Source: Siphonodentalium dalli (lineage: Eukaryota > Mollusca > Scaphopoda > Gadilida > Siphonodentaliidae). Taken from it: DNA of 64,000 bases. Shown here piece by piece: positions 21,400-34,188 of the stretch. Numbering within the stretch: position 1 is the first letter of the stretch; the number at the start of each line of letters is the position of its first letter. Made by a program: the position numbers and the translations under genes. The DNA lies in the NCBI GenBank assembly GCA_032622095.1, contig CP136066.1, forward strand, positions 111,251,319 through 111,315,318, written 5' to 3'. The notes under the pieces were generated by a model that saw nothing but the letters and a program-made list of their open reading frames with translations, made no database searches and had not been told where the DNA came from.

Positions 21400-23886
21400 A
21401 GTCGATAGCAATTCCGAAGCGGTGTTCCCAAAACTTCCCCGCCGAATTTGCTGTCTCCGATAGCAGCCATAGTGTACAAACGAGAAATGGACTCGGCTAT
21501 TAAGAAACACAAAGAGGCAATGGATATGGAAATGTCAAATATGAAATCTCACAACCCGCGCGACTTCTGGAAACTTTTAACAAGTAAAGAACCACAAAAT
21601 AATAATGTTATCCAAATGGCACCTTTGACTGAATTATTTCGCGATATAAACGCCGATCATGTGCAGGATAAGCCCCCCGAAATTCCTAAACGTTCGGATC
21701 GTATGCCAACTGTTGAAACTTTAGATAAACACATTAGTAAGACGGAAATAGAACTAGCACTAAAGTCCCTAAAGAATAATAAGTCGAGCGGACACGACAA
21801 CATACTGAACGAGTATCTGAAAACATCATCCACGCGACTGATGGAGATATATCACAAACTTTTAAATCAGATTTTGGACTCGGGTTGTGTGCCAGCTGAA
21901 TGGTTAATTGGAACGATTATACCTATATATAAAAATAAGGGTAACCCAAATGACCCCAAGAACTATAGACCTATAACACTTCTGGGTTGTTTTGGTAAAT
22001 TGTTCACAAAGATTCTGTCTAATAGACTAAATGAGTTTGTCGAAGATAATGTTATACTGCTTCAGAATCAGACGAGCTTCCGCAGAAAATTGTCGACGTT
22101 AGACAACATTTTATACTTCATATTTTGAGTGAATTGTCAAAATAATTGAAGGCAAGACTCATATGGGCTTTTGTCGACTTTGAAAAAGCCTTTGATAAGG
22201 TGTGGCGCCCCGGGCTATGGTCAAAACTACTGCAATATGGAATAAGTGGAAAAGTATTCAAAATAGTCATGAATATGTACAGAAATATAAAATCATGTAT
22301 TCAGGTTAATGGGAATAAATCTGATTAAATCCCATGCCTTTCTGGAGTCAGAAAGGGTGTAAATTTGTCCCCTTTATTATTCTCTCTTTTCCTGAATGAT
22401 CTTCAAACCTTTATGGATAATCAAAACGGAATAAGTCTTAACAAAATCGGAAGAGAATTGGAAACTGAACTGGGTATATTACTAGATCTATTCCTAATTT
22501 TATATGCAGACGATACAGTTATTTTAGCAGATGGCCTCAGAAAACTCCAGAAACACCTTGACAAATTTAGCGAATATTGCGAAAAATGGAAACTGAAAGT
22601 TAATGTTGAAAAAACTAAAATTTTAGTCCTTTCAGGACGCAACGTACCATCGTGTTTTCAAATATGATGGTAAAATCATTGAAAGGGTTCAGAACTTCAC
22701 TTATTTGGGAATAAACTTTAGACGATCTGGCTCTTTCGCGGCAGCAAAAACAACTATTGTAGAAAAGGCAACAAAAGCTATGTATGCATTAATTGGAAAG
22801 TCTAGAAAAAATTGCCTGTCGATCAGAAATATGTTTTATCTCTTTGATGCCTTGGTTTCGCCTATTACTCTGTATGGATGTGAGATTTGGGGATTTGCTA
22901 ACAACGATATAGTTGAAAACTTACACCGGAAATTCATTAAACACATCTTAAAATTGAAACCATCTACTCCGAATTACATGGTATATGGCGAAAGCGGACG
23001 GCTACCGCTTAGCATAATGATTAGCACACGAATGATCAAGTTTTGGTGCAAAGTGGTAAACAACGAAGATCGCATATACAGCAAAGTACTATATAAGTTA
23101 GCTTATAGCTTATCACATGAAAATGATTATTGTTTTCCATGGCTTCGTAAGATTCGCGACATTTTGCTTGATTCTAGTCAATCCCACTTATTGGGAGCTG
23201 ACCAGCTGACCAGCTAACTGATTATGTAAGATGCTGCCTTATAGAAAAATTAGTTTCGAGTTGGTCGACAGACATTGATAACTCTAGCAGAGGTGTCATT
23301 TATAGGATATACAAGCACAATTTCCACTTTGAAGAATATCTAGATTGTAGTAATAGAAACGATCGAGAAACAGTATGTAAATTCCGAACGTGCAACCACA
23401 AACTCCCAGTTGAGGTGGGTAGATGGCAAAACATTGATCTCGAAGATCGTATTTGCACGCTATGCTCTTCGATAAGAGTTGGCGATGAATTCCACTACTT
23501 GTTTAAGTGCGAACACTTTAATTTTCTTAGAAACCGCCTACTGCCGAAATAATTCACTGAAATACCAAATGTTATAGTAATGAGCGAATTACTAAATACA
23601 AAAGACAAACATTTATATCGCCGGCTATGTATATTAATACGACACATTATAAAGGAATTTAATTAGATTATGAAGGTGTATTACCCGTTGGTTCAATGAT
23701 ATCATAAATTTGTATATTGCAGCGATGTTACATTTATATCTGATCATCTGTCTTTTATATAACAATGTTATGTTCTAGATAAACCATGTTGACCACATGT
23801 ATATATGTAAATATTGTACACATATAATTATCTCCATACCTTTATTAAGGGAGTGAGAAATAAATGAATTGAAATTGAATTGAATT
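21400..23886 (+). pseudogene. decayed non-LTR retrotransposon (LINE) reverse transcriptase
   Basis: The frame from about 21448 carries the RT N-terminal region (KSSGHDNILNEYLK, GTIIPIYKNKGNPNDPKNYR, PITLLGCFGKLFTKI). After a stop at 22126-22128 it resumes with the catalytic-Asp block FVDFEKAFDKVW (about 22170-22205). Another break near 22328 precedes SPLLFSLFLNDL and the YADD box (22503-22514). A third frame from 22705 holds the C-terminal part (LVSPITLYGCEIWG), and beyond a stop at 23215-23217 a Cys/His segment (ICTLC...HYLFKC, about 23450-23515) remains. The 3' end is AT-rich with a GAATT-type tail (about 23863-23886). The endonuclease part is missing and at least three breaks make it non-functional. 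Motif style suggests an I/Nimb-type LINE; the clade is not certain. Confidence 0.85.
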
Positions 23887-24689
23887 GATGACAAACTCGA
23901 AAGGTAAACAATCGCTACAAAAGTGCATTATATGCTCGCATGACCACTGCCCTGTCATATTAGTATTGGCACGAAGCTGGATAAATGATAATACTAATTG
24001 TGGAATAGTTATGTAACACATTACTTTACCCCCAACTAAAGTATCACATTTCATAGTTACACTGGTCAGTCTAATTCTTGAATTTTGTTTTTCACCGTAA
24101 CTTTATGGACGCGTTTAGAAAATGGCGTCATGATTTGGAATCAGGGAGCTAAATGTGTTCTAGAGTCGGGGAACGAGTACACCGTGGAATGCTAAAGGTG
24201 AAGGTAACTGAAGAATGACCTTCACCTGATACATGCGACACGTTATTAAAGGATGACATCGCGTTTATTTGATTTGTACATCATATCTAAATAATTTAAA
24301 CTGGTGAATGAATGGGGGAATGGATTTTTGTGAGCGGGAAATTTATTTAACAAGCTGCTGTAGTTCTGGATTTGTCCAGATCAAATTTGGCTGTGGGATA
24401 GCCCTGTCGTACACTTGGGGATTTATTTTAAAAAGTAAACACATGACCTATGATTTTTCTACCATTTTCGTGATCAACTGGTGTCAATCTAGCCGGGTAA
24501 ACATCACTGATATGTCCTGCAGGCTTCAATTCAGTGAATTTGGCCGAAACGTTAACACTGTCGCCTATGGGAAACCATTTAGTTCCGTGATTCCATTTGG
24601 GGCGACCGTTGGTGCATGTCGCCCAATTTCATGAAGAATCACTGCGCGTTGTGATGCGGGAAACGACATTTCCGTCGGCTGTTACACAC

Positions 24690-25030
24690 TAAATTCAAAG
24701 TTGGTAAATTAACGATAAAAGTAGTTAAATTTTACTACTTTAGGTAGTTCGTATTCATCCCGCTACCTTGGGTGGTTAATTTTACTACCTGATGGGTAGG
24801 TAAAAAATTAAATACCATTGGTAGTTAAAATAACTACATTCGGTAGTTGAAATAACTACCCCCGGGGGCTATTTTAACTACCCAACGGGAGGCAAATTTT
24901 TAACTACTTTGGGTAGGGGGGTGAATACGAACTACCCAGTAGTTAATTTTACTACCTGTGGGTGGTTGGAATTTTAACTACCTACGGGTAGTTAATCTGA
25001 TAACTACTATTGGTGGGAAAGTTTTCTACC
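24690..25030. repeat. palindromic GGTAGT/ACTACC cluster
   Basis: GGTAGT and ACTACC recur many times in both orientations. They are nested in larger inverted pairs such as GGTAGTTCGTATTCATCCC (about 24743) and GGGTGAATACGAACTACC (about 24920). Related CTACC-type sequence recurs at 51425-51560. Probably a foldback element. Confidence 0.6.
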
Positions 25031-26894
25031 TAGAATGGTTATTCTAACTATTTTAATTGGTAATTCAAAGGTGTCCCATCTAACCACTCCAAGCAGCTAT
25101 TTCACCTCTAAAGATAGTAATGACATGTGGACCACAAAATAAGACAATGCAGAAAATAATTTCAATATTTATTAAAAACAAAACATAAATATTTATATAT
25201 ATAGTTCAGAGCATTTGTGCTTTTAGCAAATTGCAATACAAGGTTTCTTACCAGGAATAAGTACATTAGCCTGCACAAAACAATGTCAATTTTGTGAAAA
25301 TCGATGGATTCTAATAGTTGAAAATTTGACCCAATGCCAGGGAATCTCATCAGACTTCAAATGTCTTAAAAGGACACTAAAACTTATTTCATCCAAATTG
25401 ATTATATAACCAAAATGGTTGTTGCAATCTGATTTGTCAATTTTTTTAAAACAGCGATAAACTGAAATGGAGTGTCATTTGACATCAGACGTCTTTAAAA
25501 ATCAAAAATGAGCAATAAAGAGCGTTCCTTTAAACATATGTAGCAAAATTGGACAAAAGTAAAACTAGTAATGCATGGTTAATATTTTGGATAGGTGCTG
25601 TGGGCATCAAATTATTTATAAATGGGCTACTAATCAGCAATAAAGAGCTTTATTATATTCTTAAAACATAGATGTAACTTTGTCAGGAGTTATATTTCAG
25701 CTGCTGTTTATCCCAGATACTTAATTATTTAAATGACTTGAAGGGTCGCAAATAACGCATTCTTAACATGAGCACTGATGCTACCCAGCTAAGGTTGTGC
25801 ATAAAAAATTGCCCTAGGTCAAGTTATTTTTGGTTGCTCATATTAGAGTGAATCTGTTTTACCAAGAATCAATAAATTTATGTATATATAAAAAAAATGG
25901 AAGAACTAGGTGCCATAACTCTGGTAGAAAAGATATCTGACAATCCCTACTTTTGAACTCAAATGAGATATTGTTGTGAAAGTTTGTTCATGTTATCATG
26001 CCAAAGGTCATATATAACATTACAAAACTGATATACTAAGGGCTATAATTCAGGTAAAATAAATCTTCAAACTCAATTGATATATTCATGTGAAAGGTCC
26101 GCATAAAAAATTACTGGTCTTTCACTGGGTCTCTACTTTATTCCAAAAAAATCACGTATTGGGACGTTTTTATCTATTTTAGAGATTTTTATTTGTTCAA
26201 ACATATTTATATATATTAAAAAAATTCACTTTGTGGGCTTTGCAATACTAATGGGAGTGCATGAACTAATGGTTGTATTGTTTATATGCAGTTGTGGACT
26301 ACACAAGAGTCGATAAATAATTCCAAAGAACATAACATGTTCATGTTCAAAATATTGTTTTATAGCTTTAACCAATAATAAAACATTACGGAAGCACCCT
26401 TCAGACATGATATCAGTCTTCAACCCAGAGAACATTACGGGCATGGATTAGTATCCCTCGTCACAACTGGGCGGAGCCACTCTCCCGTATCATTCATTAC
26501 GAGCATCGAGACACCAGGTGCGTGGCATCCGAAATAGTATTGTAGCCTCTTTCATACCATTTCAGTCGAGTAGAGTCACAACAGCCCTCGCACCTCGCAT
26601 AGCCATTAGCCAAAAGATAATTTTTATAATTTTGTGTAGTCCACTTGAGGTATCGTTATATGCAGTGAAAGAATATATTAATCACCAAATTTGCCAAAAT
26701 TGCCTTAGATAATGTTCGGCTTACAAGGAAAAATACTTGGCATCACCATTTTTTGTATGGGTATCACGTAAATCCACAAAAGCAAAGAGTATAGACAATC
26801 ATAATTGAGAACGCTCTTGTGTACTGCTTTTTTAGCCAACAATTGCACATTATTTCATTATATTTAAAATGGATAAAAATAATACCCATATAGT
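25031..26894. other. no gene seen
   Basis: AT-rich intronic sequence. The phrase GCCATAACTCTGGTA near 25910 resembles a motif in the 32-36 kb duplication, so diverged repeats are likely. No exon or element edge is clear. Confidence 0.4.
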
Positions 26895-27028
26895 TTGACG
26901 AGATACAAGGCTTATTTTCGCTCGAATGTATAATTCAGCAAATGGGGGAACTTCGCTAAAGCTCGGTTCCCATTTGGAATTTATTTACTGAATCATACTC
27001 GCGAAAATAAACGATGTATCTCGTCAAC
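26893..27028. mobile_element. foldback MITE-like element
   Basis: Arms of about 48 bp. The termini TTGACGAGATACA (26895) and TGTATCTCGTCAA (ending 27027) are perfect complements, with TTATTTTCGC and AATTCAG-AAATGG further in. Confidence 0.75.
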
Positions 27029-27570
27029 AGTATTTATGGATATTCTATATTTAACCACTCAATCAACTCATCGATGCGATGCCCGAGAGTGACAACAACT
27101 CCCCCCCCTTGTGTCGTCATTCTCTGGGGATCAATTCCACCAAGTACAGAATCGCAAACAAGTACTTGTAAGGGCAATTGAACATCATCACCATTATCAA
27201 AATGAAACTGTTTCCACATAAATGCGGCCGACCTAACCAGCAAGCGAGTCAGATTGTCAGTGATCATCTGACAGGTAGAGAAAACATTCAATACCATATT
27301 GGTCAATGACATGGTACCACACGTCATTCGGAATATGTAGCAATGACTGGCAGTCTAACAAAATGTGTTGTAATTCATGTCAGGAGCATTGATGATATCG
27401 GCTAGCTTGTGTGGGTATCGTGCTTTGCTTTCCCAGTATATACCAAAATCAACAAATAAAATCACAAATGTGGCATCAGATTTCTCCCCAGATGTACCGT
27501 TACTAAACTACTGAAATGTGCCAATATTTGGTATAAAACAAAACAATGAGTATGAGGCTCTTGGGTTTGG

Positions 27571-27725
27571 GAGAAAAATAATCCATTATGACCTGGGATG
27601 TGGGCATAGAAAAATCTTATCTTCGGGGCCAGCTATTGGGTCCGAACAATCGGTCGAAATATCTTGTCCCTCGGGTGAGATCTTTCCATCCCCACGCCCC
27701 AGGTCATGATGGATAATATTATTCT
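27571..27725. mobile_element. foldback MITE-like element
   Basis: Arms share AATAATCCAT-ATGACCTGGG (from 27577) and its complement ending at 27720. The remaining interior also pairs partially. Confidence 0.7.
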
Positions 27726-28507
27726 GGTCTCAACTTAACTTCAGCTGAACACGCACTGCGCCCATAATTTTTTGCATTCAGAATTTGTATTTCTGTTAAA
27801 GTTACAAAGAGCATATATAGTTAATGAAAATGTCCCTGGATTCTAATCACATGTTCACGGCATGCATGTGTTATCAACTGCTACAGATGACCAATCAGCC
27901 ATGACATGAGGATACACCTGTTGTGTCTTGTCAATACATACGAACGAACAAGTTTTCAATGTGTACACCACCTCCATACACATACTTCTTTTACTGGTCA
28001 AATCCTATCATTGGCTCTGTATCCAATTATAAGATACACTTTGTAAAAGAATAAATACATGTATCACTTGACTTATCATCTTGCTGAAATGTGATATGTG
28101 TTGGGAGAAATAAACAGCGATTGCTTTAACCTCAATCAGTGATGTCACAAAAATTTGGGGAGATAGGTAATGAAGTTTTCGGTCAAAATGCAAAACCTAT
28201 CTCAAAACATTGACATGTTACGCTGCACATCAGCAGATAAGCGCATTTATAAAATAGCACGATTGCAGGATATGTTGGCTGACCAAATGGGCAACCAATT
28301 AAATTCATTATTTTGGCAAATGATGAAACCAGTTGCATATGTCCCATTTAACTGTAGATTCAATATCCAAACATTTTCAACGTATTATTCAGGTTTCTAA
28401 ATGTATGCATTCAATATGTGATTACATGGTAATTTCAATTATAATGTCTAAGAACGTTTCATAATTTTATAGCGAACTGCTTGGTTCAGTAAAACGTTTT
28501 TAGTTTA
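27726..28507. other. no gene seen
   Basis: Anonymous AT-rich intronic DNA; short open frames on both strands lack gene-like features. Confidence 0.4.
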
Positions 28508-28508
28508 G

Positions 28509-28643
28509 TTGTGGTGGATTGATGGTAACATGGTGTGACATTGACGACTTCGGGTTTATGTTCAACCAATTCGCAAAGCAATGAGGTTGAACATACACTA
28601 GAAGCGGTCAATGTCATGCCATGTTACCGCCAATCCACCACAA
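28509..28643. mobile_element. foldback MITE-like element
   Basis: The outer arms TTGTGGTGGATTG-TGGTAACATGG and complement (ending about 28643) enclose a second pair, GTTCAACC/GGTTGAAC, so nearly the whole 135 bp can fold. Confidence 0.75.
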
Positions 28644-28799
28644 TAGCGTATATGTTCTACCAACAGTCCTGGTCATTCACATTAATTTGGCACTTATTCC
28701 GAAGAATGATCAGCAGAAAATGTCAAAATCTCCTATACCTCTCTCCAACATAAATGACGTCATGAAAAGGCCATCGAGAGACGATGGAACGGTCTTGGT

Positions 28800-29385
28800 T
28801 TCCGTTATGTTGATGCTCCAGATGTAAACATAGAATATGTTGCGCAACTCTTTGATCAAAGACACGGTTTCTTACTGGGAGCGGAACATTGAGTGATTTT
28901 TAACCTGGTCACCATGTTAAGAGAATTTCCTGCAGTACATACACATGTACATAAGTGCAAACTGTGCGATGCTGAACCTTTAATTCTTAGTACGAACACC
29001 AAACTACACCGACTCAAGCTCAGAATCATTTAGGTGCTTGTTGTGTTGAACTTCTTCTCTGTACTTCCAATGTAGTTCCAAACATGTTTCCGTTATGTTG
29101 ATGGCTCCAGATGTAAACATGGGATATGTTGCGCGACTTTCTTACCAACCAAAGATGTGGTTTCTTACTGGAAGCGGAACATTGTATGACTTTCATCCTA
29201 GTCACCATGTTAGAGAATTTCCTGCTATACATACACATGTACATGTACATGGATGCAACCTGTGGGTATGATGTTGAGCCTTTAATTCTTAGTATGAACA
29301 TCGAATTACACTACCCGAAGCTCAGAGATCGGGATAATATTCTTCTCTGTAGTTCCAATGTAGTTCCAAACATGTTCCTACCTGC
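28800..29385 (+). repeat. degenerate tandem duplication, unit about 288 bp
   Basis: Segments starting CGTTATGTTGATG-CTCCAGA at about 28803 and 29091 match over their length. Shared landmarks include GATGTAAACAT, GTTTCTTACTGG, GCGGAACATTG, CACCATGTTA and CCTTTAATTCTTAGTA. Many small differences indicate age. Confidence 0.7.
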
Positions 29386-29390
29386 AAATA

Positions 29391-32300
29391 AGGGCCAAAC
29401 GAGATGATGTACATGTACATTAATAAAAGTGTTAATGTAGCTCAGCTTGGACATGAGATATAATTCTCACAGAACATCATGGAATGATGAAGGTGGAAGT
29501 TTCCAGTGATGGATTGAAGCGTATACCTTCGGTTAAGCAGATTCATATATCACACATTGTTCTAGGCCTTTGCCGACCCATTACAACAGGATTGGGTGCC
29601 CAAAATTGGTTATAACCAAACCGTAATATTCAGAATTTGTCATGTTTTTGTACATTAATTATATTTCGGAAAATGCTCAAAGATCTAATTAAATCTAAAA
29701 CAGCATTGGACGTAACAATAATCAGTGCCATTGTAGCTACATGTACATATAACATTAAATACTAGCAGAGCATTATTTTTGTAAATATCTGGTGGAATTT
29801 CTGAAGATATTTTTGGCATGCCTGCATTATTGATTTGAGTACCTGTACACAAAAACCGATGTGGCTCTATGTCAGGGTTAATGGAAGAGCTACTGGACAT
29901 TCGTAAACTAGAAGCCAAGATGGTCAAGGGCATAACCCGGGACCATTTAGTTTATGAATGTCCGGTAGCCTACGGTAGCGAGTCCAATAAGTTATAACCG
30001 ACTTAAACAGTTTTATAATATGCAAGGAGAAAGTACATTGATCCAATACATGCATAAATTTCAGGCACGTATGGCATTTTTTCCCTTTCGATCATTTTTT
30101 GAACCCACCCACCCCCACCGCCAAATTTGTTTCCATTTTCGGCAGTTTTTTCGACAATTTTTTGACACCCACCCCCAAGCTTTTAACACTAAAACAGAGA
30201 TTTGCGGGGGGAAATTCACTGTAAACAGCTGTATATGAATTTCTGTGCATACTATTTATCATGGATGTTAACATGGACATGTAAATAGGAATGAGTCATT
30301 TTTAGGTTATTCGGCCAAAAAAACATGGCTGCCAGCGGCCATCTTGGATTTCAAAATTTGCAACAAAATACAACACGATAACTGCCTGCAGTCAGTTTAC
30401 AGTTAGAATTACATTATTTCTCTCATTCAAAGTGGTTTTGAAGCCCAACTCATTGCCAAAACACTAAAAAACAAGCAGGAATTTTTTTTTTTTAGTTGCG
30501 GAAAAAATTGCTTGTTGGTGGCTTTGACCACCCACCCACCCTGGCATACTTGTCAAAAAAAAAAAAAATCCCCCCCCCCCGATACATGCTGCTTTTTCTG
30601 ACAAGGAATTGTATTACATAAACAAGGGCGTTTATAAGCAATATGCTGATGATTGATATTTCTTGAATAGAGATCCCCGTGGCGTGGGAGTTCGTAGTGC
30701 AAACATTGGGAGACATGACCATTCTAGATTACAAAATGACGGTAGGGGTAACAATATCATGAATATAACGAAACATATACAATAAATGGTACATGTAATT
30801 ATTTCTCATTAGATAGTAGCACAAATGATGTGAGCTGTTTTTAAAGCTCATTTGGTTGTGATTTAAGGAACGATTTTTAAGTTATGACCATTGAAATTTC
30901 GTCAAATATATATGCCAAAAAAAATTCGACTTTTTTTCAAAATACGTCTATCCTTTTGTGATATTTCTTTTTGTTCATAATAAGTAGACTAATTGGGGTC
31001 AGTTAAGTGGATGTTTCGTTTCATTTATCACAATTTTAACTATCATTGATTGATTTTATAGAATATAGCCATTTTCAAGGAATTTTGACACGAGTTTGAC
31101 CATTTAAAAACAAAATTCTGGGCTTTGCCCCATACACCTCAGAAATTCTGATGTAGAATAGTACACAGAAATAGAAAATCAAAATAGGAATTTCTCCATC
31201 TCCGGGTGACAGCTACCTCAGCCACAACACGGTCTAATCAGTAAAGATCACTGGCATATGGAGCCTCACATATTATTAATTGATATATAAGAGAATGCAC
31301 TGGCTTACAAGGTCATGGTAAATATTGTTAGGCCAATGTATTATCTTGTATTGGCGGGGGAGACTCTTATATAAGAGAATGCATTGGCACAGGATTTTCC
31401 CAACTCAATATCATCAAACGATAGACCCCCCCCCCCTTTACCCTAGATGGGAAGATTCAACAGATCTATCATGTTTGTTGCATAAATTCGCTCCATTGAT
31501 AGTAGACCTTGTCTGTGCAAGAATTTGCTGATGATAATGGGATTTGACATGAAAGTCATCTGATACTCAGTATTATCTGGAGAACATTAAAGGCAAGAGC
31601 GGCGTTCGTTGCAGGAATATTTCTATTTGTTCAAATCGCCATCAACGGAAGGAACACCAAAATACATACAGTTCCGCTCATATGCCAAACATAATCAGAG
31701 CGTAAATATAACATTGTCGTCAAGACGTACGATGGTGTACAAAAACAAGAACCTGCTTGTGTTACAGCAGTTGTGCTTCTGTTTACACAACACAACGTAA
31801 TTTATTGGTTAATCACACAAAAATTATATAAACGCTCTTTATTATTTCCATATCGGGAAAAGAGTAACAAATAACGCTCTTTATGTTTACCATATCCGGA
31901 TCTAAACAAAAGTCAGAAAACGTAACTTTTTTTGCTTCTGTTTACATAACAAGGGGAAAACATTTACAATAGCATACTGTTTTTGCCATATTTCTGATTG
32001 GGATAAGAACAAAGTCTGTCTATATTTTACTATTATTTCTGTTTATGGTGGTTTTTGACCGAGGTGAATATTTAAACAGCAAACCCACCTCCAAGGCCGC
32101 CCATATCTTCAACTCTTTCTATACCGGTACTTATGTATTTTCCCTAAGTTATGAAAGAGACCGAATATATATGATATAGAGATAATGAAATCATATATAA
32201 TCATATATATATACTGCATCCAATTTGGGTTGATATGGGTGACTTTCATGTAGTTTTGTGGTTATGAGACCACATGCATGCCTTGTTATTGGCCCCCTGA

Positions 32301-32437
32301 TTTCTGCTCTGTTGTCTTTAAATTTTTTTATATCTTTTGCAACATGGGTGCCACCAGGATATCTCCAGATTATAATACCGGGCTGACTATTGCAGATCTC
32401 CCCAATGGGTGCAGCTAACCCTCATGGACAAGGGGTT
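29391..32437. other. no gene seen; hairpin and homopolymer tracts
   Basis: A hairpin near 29888-29969 pairs TACTGGACATTCGTAAACTA with TAGTTTATGAATGTCCGGTA. Homopolymer runs lie at 30482-30494 (T), about 30556-30569 (A) followed by C, and about 31424-31436 (C). TATATAAGAGAATGCA recurs near 31285 and 31370. No exon is seen. Confidence 0.45.
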
Positions 32438-32804
32438 GTATCCCCTCCCTGACGAGATCAAACCCTGTTTTCCAATGAGATCTAATATTGACAATTTCTC
32501 ATCATCAGTGATGAATGCAAGACCACCCTCTTGGGACGGGGCATCAGAGTGGGACGTGGGCTGGTTATGCATGGGTCTTAATCCCACCAACTGCAGTCAA
32601 ACATCACTCAACATTTAGTTGGAAACTTTATACCAAAAATAGGTTGAAATTGTGGTCATAGATTTTCCAACAATTTATTAGTGACATACACAGCTGACAT
32701 ACATGTATATTCCTTTCAAATTGCAAATCGTCTCACTGCGTGTATAAACCACCGACCCCCCGGAAAGCAACTGACAAACTTACCCAGATACATGATTCCA
32801 GTCA

Positions 32805-32894
32805 CTCTACCTATGACGGGGTTCGAACCAGCTTCGTCGGCACTGGACAGAGTAATTCACCTGGCACTCTACCGACTGTACCACCGGGAGCCCC
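32805..32894 (-). mobile_element. tRNA-derived SINE head
   Basis: Minus strand reads GGGCTCCCGGTGGTACAGTC, then GGTAGAGTGCC (A-box-like) and, about 40 nt later, GGTTCGAACCC (a perfect B-box). This spacing is that of a Pol III tRNA promoter, but a cloverleaf with a normal anticodon stem is not convincing, and the sequence continues into a non-tRNA body. A SINE is therefore the better call. The full body probably extends left to about 32700. Confidence 0.65.
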
Positions 32895-33542
32895 TGAGTT
32901 ATAATAATGCATAATGTGTTTACGGATGGAACAAGACCGGAAACTCTGGTATGCATTGACAGGCAAAACCTGTGATATGCAGTAATATATGCATATGTCC
33001 TTCCCTATCATTCTGGTCTATCACCATACCAAACCAAATCGGAAATTCGACAACAGACACTTATATTGCAAAAACTTCGAACGGACTGAATTTCATAAAG
33101 CCGAACAGGGCCCATAACTCTGGTAGGCATCGATGGTCACAACCCGTGATATTATGCATATTCATTCCCCATTTCTGGTCTGTCACCGTGCCATAGAGCA
33201 TCAAAATATGACAACCGACTCCCGAGTTACAATGCAAAATGTTTGTATGGTCGGACGGTCAACAATATACCGGTACCTGCCAACTAATATCGGGGGATAT
33301 AATAACCATACATGTATATCTCTGTGTATACCTAACCAAAAACAATTCCCCTCCACCACCCCACCTTTGGTGAATAAGACTGAAAAAAAAACAAAACAAT
33401 TCCCCTCCACCACCCCACCTCGGTGAATAAGACTGAAGAGTTTTTTGGTCATGTACAAATAATTGTGGAACCCCTGACTTGTTTACCACTATTTACACTG
33501 GCCAGTGTTCTGTCACACACAACACACTCGATATATTAAGGC

Positions 33543-33764
33543 TACAGTAATGCCCTATTAAAGTAATCGACATCTTTAAATAACCAGCAGAATTATGGGT
33601 AACTTTTCAGGATTTAGTAGGAAATATGGCTTGTTGCCATTCATCGGAAAGCTTACGGCGAGAGCTTTCCGATGAAAGGCAACAAGCCATATTCCGACTA
33701 AATCCTGAACGTTACCCATAATTCTGCTTTGGTTAAGAGGTTGATTACTTAGGGCATTACTGTA
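33543..33764. mobile_element. Tc1/mariner-type MITE, family M1, copy 1
   Basis: TA-flanked palindrome: CAGTAATGCCCTA at 33545 and TAGGGCATTACTG ending 33762, with TA at 33543-33544 and 33763-33764. CAGT ends with TA duplication are typical of the Tc1/mariner superfamily. The arms (about 95 bp) pair around a short centre. Confidence 0.85.
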
Positions 33765-33791
33765 TAATGGGGTCTAGGACTATTTGTGACA

Positions 33792-34188
33792 TACCCCGCT
33801 GGACAAAACAAGTGTCCATTGGCACCGCGGTGTATTTGCCGTTCGGCCGCGGTGTCAGAGTTTGTAACTGCAGTTGAGCACCGCGGCCGAACGGCAAGTA
33901 CACCGTGGCCCAACAGCAAGTACACTGCGGCCGAAAGGCAACTACACCGCAGCCGAACGGCATGTACACCGTGGTTAGATTTCTGGTTTGCATCGTCTTT
34001 TTTCAGTTTAATGAACGTACAGTGTACACCGCGGCGTGGCAATTACACCATGGCTGAACGGCAAGTACACCGCGGCCCAACTGTAGTTAGCCGGTGGAGC
34101 CGCGGTGTACTAGTAGTTGCATTTCAGCCACGGTGGCAACGCTAACTGCACCGCGGTTAGGTGGACTCTTGTTTTGTCAAGCAGGGTA
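33792..34188. mobile_element. TIR element with 22-bp CCGCGG minisatellite core, copy 1
   Basis: TIRs of the form CCC(C/T)GCT(G/T)GACAAAACAA at 33794 and inverted to 34186 are flanked by TA. The core is a minisatellite of about 22-bp units like AGTACACCGCGGCCGAACGGCA, in both orientations. Open frames of 78-119 codons on both strands come from the repeat and are not genes. Confidence 0.75.

Noticed and set aside
27034-27327. 97-codon minus-strand frame
   Set aside because: No splice context, no homology I recognise, begins inside the edge of a foldback element; treated as chance.
28500-28645. CDS spanning the 28.5-kb foldback
   Set aside because: The open frames are produced by the palindrome itself.
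32805-32894. A functional tRNA gene on the minus strand
   Set aside because: Pol III boxes are present but I cannot form a good anticodon stem or acceptor stem, and the sequence continues into a SINE-like body.
33749-34145. Overlapping 78-119 codon frames on both strands
   Set aside because: They arise from the 22-bp CCGCGG minisatellite and are mirrored at 35733-36129 by duplication; no start context or homology.
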